Positions 1 through 5,814 of a stretch of DNA of 8,019 nt are shown one piece after another. A model generated the notes under the pieces. The model was not told where the DNA came from, ran no database searches, and worked only from the letters and a program-made list of their open reading frames with translations. The stretch spans positions 1 to 8,019 of the forward strand of contig JAHXIM010000367.1 in NCBI GenBank assembly GCA_025655635.1, in the 5' to 3' direction. Position 1 is the first letter of the stretch. Each line of letters opens with the position of its first letter. A program made the position numbers and the translations under genes. The stretch is from a gamma proteobacterium symbiont of Lucinoma myriamae (GTDB taxonomy: Bacteria; Pseudomonadota; Gammaproteobacteria; GRL18).

Positions 1-3
1 CAT
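1..3 (-). CDS. Possible start codon of the next leftward gene (partial)
   Basis: On the minus strand the last three bases read ATG, preceded by GGAG (plus-strand 10-13) with a 6-base spacer, which is a good ribosome binding site. The window ends here, so no protein can be read. In many gammaproteobacteria with this gene order the gene after scpB is the pseudouridine synthase rluB, but that identity is inference from context only. The terminator at 141-180 would separate this gene from scpB, so it would need its own promoter in 4-140; I see no convincing one. The alternative is that 1-140 is plain intergenic DNA or the 3' end of a plus-strand gene. Confidence 0.3.
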
Positions 4-140
4 TTATATCTCCGGATTGCGAATTGAAGATCATAGTCTGACCTGACTGAAACTAATTGTGAAGGTGGGTTTTAATTGACGTTTACGATAGTTATTAAGT
101 TGATACGTTAATACAAGCAACAAACTTAAAAACTGACCAA

Positions 141-180
141 CAAAAAAGCCCGATTCGGTGTGCCGTTTCGGGCTTTTTTG
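141..180. terminator. Bidirectional intrinsic terminator after scpB
   Basis: A 13-bp perfect stem pairs 141-153 (CAAAAAAGCCCGA) with 168-180 (TCGGGCTTTTTTG). The 14-base loop contains a further CGG/CCG pairing (156-158 with 163-165). Six A's on one side and six T's on the other give a U-tract in either direction. On the minus strand it lies about 31 bases beyond the scpB stop codon and should end the leftward operon; it would also stop plus-strand transcription entering from the left. Confidence 0.93.
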
Positions 181-211
181 TTTTAGCAACTTACGTATTA
201 GTTATTACGTT

Positions 212-1123
212 CTATTTTTCGTCACTCACATCATTTTCATCAATTGCATCTATTTTTTGATACGTTTCTTTAAGCGCATTGAGTGCTTCATCAATATTAA
301 TACGCTCAGGATCTGAACTTTCAGGTATTACTGAATCAGTGGAATCATCTTCACTGTCTGAGATTGATGCCTGTTCCAGCGTTTCTTGGTTATCTCGCAA
401 CTCATCAATAATGTCAGCCTCTAAATTCTCTAATGAAGCTTCTTCTTTAGCTTTACTTTCATCACCAAAATCCAGTTCTGCATTAATAACATCTAAATCA
501 CGAATTTCTGATAAAGGAGGTAATTCATCCAGTCTTTTTAAACCAAAATAATCCAGAAAACTCTTAGTGGTTGCATACATAGCCGGTTTCCCCGGCACAT
601 CTCTATGGCCAATGATGCGTACCCACTCTCGCTCGACCAGAGTACGCATTATCTGACTACTCACGCTCACGCCGCGGATCTCTTCAATTTCACCACGGGT
701 AACGGGTTGACGATAGGCCACTAAAGCAAGTGTTTCTAATAAGGCCCTGGAATATTTTTGAGGTTTCTCATCCCATAACCGGGCTACCCATGGTGCTATA
801 GTTTGCGCAACTTGAAAACGAAAACCACTGCTCACTTCAATCAGTTCAATGCCTCTGGATTGATAATCCTGCATGAGTTGCTCAATAGCCTGACGAATGA
901 GATTTTTGTCTACGGCATCTTTTTCAGAAAAAAGAGTCAATATTTTTTCCGGAGTGATGGCTTTATTAGCCGCTAAAATAGCCGCTTCAACAATGTTTTT
1001 AAGGATTTCCGGGGAATAACCCAAAACATCTGATTCAACGGCTTCTGAGGCAGACAAATTTTTCAGGGATGCTTGTATTTCAGACTCATCCGTAGCCGAA
1101 CTGTTTTCTATTTCATCACTCAT
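212..1123 (-). CDS. scpB: Segregation and condensation protein B (ScpB)
   Basis: ScpB dimers bind the ScpA kleisin and, with SMC, form the bacterial condensin that compacts and segregates the chromosome. The 303-residue protein shows two winged-helix domains, about residues 40-115 and 123-200. The second contains the conserved stretch YSRALLETLALVAYRQP (124-140) followed by TRGEIEEIRGV, and then GHRDVPGKPAMYATT near 172-186. An acidic N-terminal extension of about 35 residues and a low-complexity acidic tail of about 95 residues (from about 208) flank the core; such tails vary in the family. It starts 93 bp after scpA with no clear Shine-Dalgarno sequence, but a TATAAT box lies just upstream, so it may be transcribed both from the operon and from its own promoter. 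Confidence 0.96.
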   Translation of the reverse strand: MSDEIENSSATDESEIQASLKNLSASEAVESDVLGYSPEILKNIVEAAILAANKAITPEKILTLFSEKDAVDKNLIRQAIEQLMQDYQSRGIELIEVSSGFRFQVAQTIAPWVARLWDEKPQKYSRALLETLALVAYRQPVTRGEIEEIRGVSVSSQIMRTLVEREWVRIIGHRDVPGKPAMYATTKSFLDYFGLKRLDELPPLSEIRDLDVINAELDFGDESKAKEEASLENLEADIIDELRDNQETLEQASISDSEDDSTDSVIPESSDPERINIDEALNALKETYQKIDAIDENDVSDEK

Positions 1124-1139
1124 TGATTAATCACAGGTT

Positions 1140-1145
1140 ATTATA
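1140..1145 (-). promoter_or_regulatory. Candidate scpB promoter -10 box (TATAAT)
   Basis: The minus strand reads a perfect TATAAT here, 16 bases before the scpB ATG. Seventeen bases further upstream the -35 position is poor (TTTAAT). If used, the transcript would have a leader of only about 10 bases, which fits the missing Shine-Dalgarno sequence. AT-rich spacers produce such boxes by chance, so this is a candidate only. Confidence 0.35.
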
Positions 1146-1164
1146 GTTACCATTGAGTAACTAT
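1143..1164. repeat. Inverted repeat in the scpA-scpB spacer
   Basis: Arms ATAGTTAC (1143-1150) and GTAACTAT (1157-1164) are perfect 8-bp complements around a 6-base centre, CATTGA. On the minus strand it covers the space between the putative -10 and -35 of scpB, where a repressor could sit. In RNA it would form a weak AT-rich hairpin without a U-tract, so a terminator is unlikely. Confidence 0.5.
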
Positions 1165-1216
1165 TAAATTTATAAAAATTGAAGATCAACTCAGAAAATC
1201 TACTTTAAGCAGTAAA

Positions 1217-2083
1217 TCAATCTTCATTATCATCGCCTTCTAATGAGCTGTCTGCTAAAGGTTTAACATGAATTGCACCATAGGTTTCAGTTTGCACAAT
1301 TTCCAATAAACGTTGTTTACTCAATTCCAGAATAGCTAAAAAAGTCACGACGACTCCACCTCGCCCTTCTTCATAGGTAAACAAAGAGGTAAAACGGGTA
1401 AAGCCTGAACTACTCACCCGTTCCAAAACAATACTCATTCGTTCTCTAACGGACAATGTTTCCCGCTCAATATTATGATGAGTAAACATGGATGCTCTTG
1501 CCATAACATCTTTTAATGCCAGCATTAATTCCTGCATACTGATATCAGGTTGCTGAGCAGGCGAGGTATAATCGATATCAGAAGAAACGGGAAATACATC
1601 TCTACCCATTCGGGGCAATTCATCAATGTCCATTGCAGCTTTTTTAAAACGTTCGTACTCTTGCAGGCGACGAATCAATTCTGCACGAGGATCGGATTCT
1701 TCTTCATCAATTAATTCTGGGCGGGGCAGGAGCATTCGGGATTTAATTTCTGCCAGCATAGCAGCCATAACAAGGTATTCGGAAGCCAGTTCAAATTGAA
1801 AATCTTGCATCAAATCAACATATTTGACATATTGCTCAGTAATTTCGGCAATGGGAATGTCCAGGATATCTAAGTTTTGACGTTTTATTAAATAGAGTAA
1901 TAAATCCAATGGCCCTTCAAAGGCTTCCAGAAAGACTTCCAAAGCTTCTGGAGGAATATACAGATCCTGGGGCAATTGAGTGACTGGAGCCCCTTGCACA
2001 TAAGCAAAAGGCATCTCTTCCTGTTGAGGTTTTGCCTTAACTCTTTGTTCTTGTTCTTCCGCTTGTTTATCACTCACATTCAT
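1217..2083 (-). CDS. scpA: Segregation and condensation protein A (ScpA kleisin)
   Basis: ScpA is the kleisin that bridges the SMC ATPase heads and recruits ScpB. The 288-residue product has the family hallmark FEGPLDLLLYLI (55-66), the helical N-domain with SEYLVMAAMLAEIKSRM (101-117) that contacts SMC, a variable linker with an acidic patch (EEESDPR, 127-133), and a C-terminal winged helix (about 206-276, VVVTFLAILELSKQ). An N-terminal charged extension of about 45 residues precedes the core. The ATG lies 14 bases after the trpS stop codon, and the only Shine-Dalgarno-like match (AGGA) overlaps that stop with a long spacer, so translation is probably coupled to trpS. ScpA with ScpB implies an SMC protein elsewhere in the genome. 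Confidence 0.97.
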   Translation of the reverse strand: MNVSDKQAEEQEQRVKAKPQQEEMPFAYVQGAPVTQLPQDLYIPPEALEVFLEAFEGPLDLLLYLIKRQNLDILDIPIAEITEQYVKYVDLMQDFQFELASEYLVMAAMLAEIKSRMLLPRPELIDEEESDPRAELIRRLQEYERFKKAAMDIDELPRMGRDVFPVSSDIDYTSPAQQPDISMQELMLALKDVMARASMFTHHNIERETLSVRERMSIVLERVSSSGFTRFTSLFTYEEGRGGVVVTFLAILELSKQRLLEIVQTETYGAIHVKPLADSSLEGDDNED

Positions 2084-2097
2084 TCTCGGACAAGATC

Positions 2098-3312
2098 CTA
2101 ACGATATTGAATACCAATTGCCTGACGCACTTCATCAAGAGTATCACTGGCCAAATCAGATGCAAATTCACGGCCTTCTGCAACAATATTACGTACCAAC
2201 GCCCTATTTCCACTGTACTCTTTAGCACGTTCCTGAATGGGTTTCAGTTCACTTTGAATCGCATCAATAATAGGACGTTTACATTCCAGACAACCAATGC
2301 CGGCAGTTTTACAACCTTCTTGTACCCAGTTTTTAACATCATCACCCGAATACACTTCATGTAATTGCCAAACAGGACATTTAGCCGGATCACCTGGATC
2401 GGTTAAACGCACGCGATTAGTATCTGTTGGCATCTTACGCAATTTTTCATCAATTGATTCCATATCATCGCGTAAGGTAATGGCATTACCATAGGACTTA
2501 GACATTTTTTGCCCATCCAGTCCCGGCATTTTAGAAGCGGGTGAAAGCAGCGCTTGAGGTTCCGGTAAAATAATTTTACCTGATCCTTCTAAATAACCAA
2601 ACAGGCGTTCTCTATCTCCCATGGTGATATTCTGCTGACCTTCTAATAAGGCTTGTGCTGTTTCCAGCGCTTCATGATCACCCTGCTCCTGAAAGCGATT
2701 ACGTAATTTCTTGTAGAGCTTACCTTGTTTTTTACCCATTTTTTTTATTGACGCTTCGGCTTTTTCTTCAAATCCAGGCTCCCTGCCGTAAATATGGTTG
2801 AAGCGTCGAGCAACTTCACGTGTAAGCTCCACATGTGCCACTTGATCTTCACCAACCGGTACGAGTCCTGCACGATAAATCAGAATATCAGCACTTTGCA
2901 GTAATGGATAACCTAAGAAACCATAAGTGGATAAGTCTTTTTCTTTTAATTTTAATTGCTGATCTTTAAAAGACGGCACACGTTCAAGCCAGCCAAGTGG
3001 TGTAATCATTGACAATAACAGGTGTAATTCGGCGTGTTGCGGCACCTGAGATTGAATAAATATTTTGGCTGAACCAGGATTAACACCTGCAGCCAACCAA
3101 TCAATGACCATTTCCCAGGTGTTTTTTTCAATATTTTCAGTTTCAGAATAGTGAGTGGTCAAAGCATGCCAATCAGCAGCAAAAAACAGGCAGTCATATT
3201 CATGCTGTAGTTTAATCCAGTTTTTTAACACACCATGATAATGGCCCAAATGAAGTTGACCTGTAGGCCTCATGCCTGATAAAACGCGTTGCTGATTAAT
3301 CGGTACGACCAA
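2098..3312 (-). CDS. trpS: Tryptophanyl-tRNA synthetase with a four-cysteine motif
   Basis: This class I synthetase charges tRNA-Trp with tryptophan using ATP in the cytoplasm. The HIGH-type motif is HLGH (21-24), after SGMRPTG, and the KMSKS loop is at 269-273, both intact. The 404-residue length exceeds the compact form of about 330 because of a charged, helical insertion at about 177-245. The C-terminal part has Cys312, Cys334, Cys341 and Cys344, spaced C-x21-C-x6-C-x2-C, closely matching the [4Fe-4S] motif known from Thermotoga maritima TrpRS. The start is TTG: it sits 6 bases after a strong GGGAG, and the next in-frame ATG (residue 14) would remove the start of the nucleotide-binding fold. 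It lies 51 bp after the M50 gene and 14 bp before scpA, so all are probably co-transcribed. Confidence 0.97.
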   Translation of the reverse strand: MVVPINQQRVLSGMRPTGQLHLGHYHGVLKNWIKLQHEYDCLFFAADWHALTTHYSETENIEKNTWEMVIDWLAAGVNPGSAKIFIQSQVPQHAELHLLLSMITPLGWLERVPSFKDQQLKLKEKDLSTYGFLGYPLLQSADILIYRAGLVPVGEDQVAHVELTREVARRFNHIYGREPGFEEKAEASIKKMGKKQGKLYKKLRNRFQEQGDHEALETAQALLEGQQNITMGDRERLFGYLEGSGKIILPEPQALLSPASKMPGLDGQKMSKSYGNAITLRDDMESIDEKLRKMPTDTNRVRLTDPGDPAKCPVWQLHEVYSGDDVKNWVQEGCKTAGIGCLECKRPIIDAIQSELKPIQERAKEYSGNRALVRNIVAEGREFASDLASDTLDEVRQAIGIQYR

Positions 3313-3318
3313 AATTGA

Positions 3319-3323
3319 CTCCC
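3319..3323 (-). promoter_or_regulatory. Ribosome binding site that fixes the TTG start of trpS
   Basis: The minus strand reads GGGAG followed by a 6-base spacer and TTG. This strong match supports the TTG as the trpS start. No in-frame ATG or GTG lies close by. Confidence 0.75.
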
Positions 3324-3333
3324 GTGCCTTTTC

Positions 3334-3359
3334 TTAAAATAAAAAGTTAAAATAAAAAA
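3334..3359. repeat. Tandem 13-bp A/T repeat between the M50 gene and trpS
   Basis: TTAAAATAAAAAG (3334-3346) is followed at once by TTAAAATAAAAAA (3347-3359), two copies differing at one base. On the minus (transcribed) strand it forms a U-rich stretch just upstream of the trpS ribosome site. It has no stem and so is not an intrinsic terminator. Replication slippage in AT-rich spacer DNA is the simplest origin. Confidence 0.6.
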
Positions 3360-3363
3360 ACAG

Positions 3364-4053
3364 CTATTGAATAGCATTCAATAAACGATAAAAAACTTCT
3401 ATATCCAATCCTGATATGGTTGATAAAACCATCAGTACCAAATTAATCACTGGAAAAATGATATTAGATAATAAGCCCGTCAGCATTAATGCAATAATAA
3501 TAAAGAACCCATAAGGTTCTATTTTACTATATTGCATAGAAGCTCTCGGTGACAATAAACCAGACATAATTCGGCCGCCATCTAAAGGTGGTATCGGTAA
3601 TAAATTCAGCACACCTAAAATAACATTAATAGTGATTCCGGCAACTGGCATCAGCAGAAAAAATAAACTGACAGAAGAACTGTTATCAACAAAAAAGATA
3701 CTGACATTTAGAAAAACAGCCCACATAATGGCCATAATAAAATTGCTGGCAGGTCCCGCCAAAGCCACCCACATCATATCTTTTTGGGGGTTTTTCAGAT
3801 TACGGACATCAACCGGCACAGGCTTTGCCCAGCCAAAAGCAAAGCCGGTAAAGACAATCATTAAAATAGGCACCAAAATCGTACCTATCGGATCAATATG
3901 TTTTAAAGGATTAAAAGTCAAACGGCCTGATAATCTTGCCGTTGAATCCCCTTTTTTATTTGCCATCCAGGCATGTGCTGCTTCATGCAGAGAAACAGCC
4001 AAAAGTACCGGCAGTATCCAAATGGTGATTTTTTGTATTGTCGATGCATCCAT
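3364..4053 (-). CDS. Site-2 protease family (M50) membrane metalloprotease
   Basis: This is an intramembrane zinc metalloprotease of the short M50 group without a PDZ domain, 229 residues. The zinc-binding HEAAH motif is at 23-27 in the first hydrophobic segment, and the third ligand is expected in LNLLPIPPLDGGR (Asp158). The intervening motifs RLTFNPLKHIDPIGT (44-58), FGWAKPVPV (73-81) and ALAGPASN (97-104) are typical. Hydrophobic segments lie near 9-30, 57-75, 96-122, 128-155 and 182-212. Substrates of this subgroup are generally unknown. The ATG is the first possible start, because an in-frame TGA lies four codons upstream. No Shine-Dalgarno sequence is present, and an extended -10 box ends 6 bases before the ATG. 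The gene follows yciO after 69 bp and precedes trpS. Confidence 0.95.
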   Translation of the reverse strand: MDASTIQKITIWILPVLLAVSLHEAAHAWMANKKGDSTARLSGRLTFNPLKHIDPIGTILVPILMIVFTGFAFGWAKPVPVDVRNLKNPQKDMMWVALAGPASNFIMAIMWAVFLNVSIFFVDNSSSVSLFFLLMPVAGITINVILGVLNLLPIPPLDGGRIMSGLLSPRASMQYSKIEPYGFFIIIALMLTGLLSNIIFPVINLVLMVLSTISGLDIEVFYRLLNAIQ

Positions 4054-4059
4054 AAATTT

Positions 4060-4068
4060 ATTATATCA
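4060..4068 (-). promoter_or_regulatory. Extended -10 promoter immediately before the M50 gene
   Basis: The minus strand reads TGATATAAT, a perfect extended -10 (TG-N-TATAAT), and only AAATTT separates it from the ATG at 4053. There is no good -35, which extended -10 promoters can do without. A start site 6-8 bases downstream would fall at or next to the ATG. This would be an internal promoter for the M50-trpS-scpA-scpB part of the operon. Confidence 0.5.
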
Positions 4069-4122
4069 TACCCATAGAAAAGCCATATTTTTGTTTAAAT
4101 TAATCAATTTCAAACTGACAAT

Positions 4123-4743
4123 TTACTCAAAGGAAGTGACATCGCCCAAACCCTTACGCACCACAATAGGCACATCTTCTTCAAAATCAATTACGGTCGT
4201 TGCTTCAAAACCACAAAAGCCGCCATCAATAATTAAATCCAGTTGATGTTCCAGTACCTGACGAATTTCGTAAGGATCGGTCATCGGCATCTCTTCATCA
4301 GGCAGTATCAATGTCGAGCTGAGTAAGGGTTCCCCTAATTCTTCTAGTAAGGCTTGTGCAATAGCATTATCGGGGATACGGATACCAATAGTTTTACGTT
4401 TGGGATGCATTAAACGCTTGGGAACTTCTCGTGTTGCTTTAAGAATAAAAGTATAGGCACCTGGTGTATGCGCCTTCAGCAGACGATAGTGAGAATTATC
4501 AGTTTGAGCATAGGTACTAATTTCAGAGAGGTCACGACACACCAGAGTAAAGTTGTGATTTTTATCCAATTGTCTTATAAGACGAATTTTATCCATTGAT
4601 TGTTTATCACCAAGATGACAACCAATGGCATAACCAGAATCAGTGGGATAAACAACAATACCGCCCTTGCGAATAATGTCCACGGCCTGACGTACTAATC
4701 TTGCTTGCGGGTTATCCTGATGTATTTGAAAAAACTGGCTCAT
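4123..4743 (-). CDS. yciO: YciO, Sua5/YrdC/TsaC-family protein
   Basis: The fold is that of L-threonylcarbamoyladenylate synthase, which makes the precursor for the t6A modification of tRNA. The 206 residues match the length of E. coli YciO, and KGGIVVYPTDSGYAIG (26-41) is the typical nucleotide-binding start. The stretch HNFTLVCRDLSE (63-74), TPGAYTFILKAT (93-104) and RKTIGIRIP (116-124) follow the YciO pattern. Where TsaC has a conserved Ser-x-Asn segment, this protein has LSSTLILP (141-148), so it is probably the YciO paralogue and not the essential TsaC, which should lie elsewhere. The exact role of YciO is uncertain. It starts 22 bp after the PHP gene stop, with AGAG five bases before the ATG; yciO also follows rnm in E. 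coli. Confidence 0.92.
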   Translation of the reverse strand: MSQFFQIHQDNPQARLVRQAVDIIRKGGIVVYPTDSGYAIGCHLGDKQSMDKIRLIRQLDKNHNFTLVCRDLSEISTYAQTDNSHYRLLKAHTPGAYTFILKATREVPKRLMHPKRKTIGIRIPDNAIAQALLEELGEPLLSSTLILPDEEMPMTDPYEIRQVLEHQLDLIIDGGFCGFEATTVIDFEEDVPIVVRKGLGDVTSFE

Positions 4744-4765
4744 AGATACTCTTTCATTAAATGGC

Positions 4766-5590
4766 TTAAAACAAATCCCATACGGGTTTACACTTTGCCG
4801 GCAAATCGGGTAACTGTCCCAATTTTATCCAGGGATAATCGGGATCATGAAAATCAGATCCTGATGAGGCGTACAAATCAAAATCAGCGGCATGACAGGC
4901 CATGGTGTTCACTTCATTAACACAGTGACTGCCGGAAACCACTTCCATTGCCTGACCACCGGCAGCAATGAATTCTTTGATGAGTTTGCGTAATTTGGTG
5001 CGTGTTAACTTATAACGAGCAGGATGGGCTATCACGGCAACACCGCCCGCTTCTGTTATCCAACTCACGGCATCTTCCAGTGTGGCCCAGTCACCGGTCA
5101 CATGACCCGGTTTGTTATTCACTAAATATTTTTTAAAGACGCCACGTACATTTTTAGCATACCCCGCATCGACTAAAAAATTAGCAAAATGTAATCTACC
5201 CAACATTTTACCGCTGGAAAAGCGTTGCGCGCCTTCATAAGCTCCCTTAATACCCGCATTATCCAGCTTAGAAGCAACTTCTCTGGCTCTGGTTTTGCGA
5301 AAATCCTGTAAAGTCTGAATACCTGCTTTCAACGGGGCATGTTCAGGATCAAAATTCAAACCCACAATATGCACTGTACGCTTATTCCAGGTAACAGATA
5401 GTTCAATACCATTAATAAATTGCATACCTGCATCCAGCGCACTTCGGCGAGCTTCATCCAGACCATCTGTACCATCATGATCGGTTAAAGCAAGCACTTC
5501 AACACCAGCCTGTGCCGCCCGTGCTACCAGTTCAGCAGGTGCTAACCGTCCATCTGAAGCGCTTGAGTGAGTATGTAAATCTATCTGCAT
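4766..5590 (-). CDS. rnm: PHP-domain phosphoesterase, RNase AM (Rnm/YciV/TrpH) family
   Basis: E. coli Rnm is a 5'-3' exoribonuclease that matures rRNA 5' ends and can hydrolyse pAp. This 274-residue protein has the full PHP metal-site set: HTH at 6-8 (LHTHSSASDG), TDHDGTDGL (36-44), Glu63, His74, His134, IAHP (His189) and GSDFH (Asp246, His248). The inserted region at about 90-160 (QDFRKTRA, LGRLHFANFLV) and GHVTGDWATLEDAV are also family-like. It is the first gene of the leftward block and is 22 bp from yciO, as in E. coli. No clear Shine-Dalgarno sequence precedes the ATG; the N-terminal strand MQIDLHTHS fits the family start exactly, so this start is safe. A pAp phosphatase or other PHP activity cannot be excluded. 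Confidence 0.93.
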   Translation of the reverse strand: MQIDLHTHSSASDGRLAPAELVARAAQAGVEVLALTDHDGTDGLDEARRSALDAGMQFINGIELSVTWNKRTVHIVGLNFDPEHAPLKAGIQTLQDFRKTRAREVASKLDNAGIKGAYEGAQRFSSGKMLGRLHFANFLVDAGYAKNVRGVFKKYLVNNKPGHVTGDWATLEDAVSWITEAGGVAVIAHPARYKLTRTKLRKLIKEFIAAGGQAMEVVSGSHCVNEVNTMACHAADFDLYASSGSDFHDPDYPWIKLGQLPDLPAKCKPVWDLF

Positions 5591-5660
5591 AGTTTATTTT
5601 GTAATTAATGCTTGAAAAACCAGTAATTTTAACCTATTTCTACCTGTAATATTATCTTTC

Positions 5661-5689
5661 ATTGAATTTTATTTCACTTAGAAGGTCAA
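5661..5689 (-). promoter_or_regulatory. Candidate promoter of the leftward rnm-yciO block
   Basis: On the minus strand TTGACC (5684-5689) is followed by 17 bases and TTCAAT (5661-5666), matching the sigma-70 consensus at 5 of 6 and 4 of 6 positions. The leader to the rnm ATG would be about 64 bases. A second TTGACT lies 12 bp further upstream (5696-5701). Confidence 0.45.
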
Positions 5690-5703
5690 AGTTGGAGTCA
5701 AAG
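5685..5703. repeat. Direct repeat GTCAAAG x2 in the divergent promoter region
   Basis: GTCAAAG occurs at 5685-5691 and 5697-5703, 12 bp apart (about one helical turn), overlapping the proposed -35 of the rnm promoter. It could be a tandem -35 or a two-site operator. The motif is short and chance occurrence is possible. Confidence 0.35.
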
Positions 5704-5751
5704 CTATTTTGCTTACTGAAAAGCATATTTAAAAGATTGTTCTAAAAGACT

Positions 5752-5757
5752 TATAAT
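5752..5757 (+). promoter_or_regulatory. Candidate -10 box of the yciB operon
   Basis: A perfect TATAAT lies 57 bases before the yciB ATG, giving a leader of about 50 bases. The -35 position (TTAAAA at 5729-5734, 17-base spacing) is weak. It is the best plus-strand promoter candidate in the divergent region. Confidence 0.45.
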
Positions 5758-5814
5758 GTCAAAATAGTTCACTTATATAAACTGATTAATGACTGGAAGC
5801 GATTCATTTTTACT

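Noticed and set aside
279..551. Serine-rich plus-strand open frame of 90 codons
   Set aside because: It is the antisense reading of the acidic, Asp/Glu-rich tail of scpB, which turns into Ser and Leu codons on the other strand.
22..1188. Shared 12-mer AATTGAAGATCA at 22-33 and 1177-1188
   Set aside because: The match does not extend on either side and the two spots have different contexts; chance similarity in AT-rich spacers is likely.
1888..2073. Minus-strand 61-codon frame inside scpA
   Set aside because: It is an out-of-frame reading of the conserved scpA N-terminal region with no start signal.
2107..2494. Two short plus-strand open frames opposite trpS
   Set aside because: Both are antisense to the conserved C-terminal part of trpS and show no family features.
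3632..4246. Plus-strand open frame of 204 codons opposite the M50 gene and the end of yciO
   Set aside because: It lies entirely antisense to two well-supported genes and the spacer between them, has no recognisable domain and no ribosome site of note, and its composition mirrors the opposite strand.
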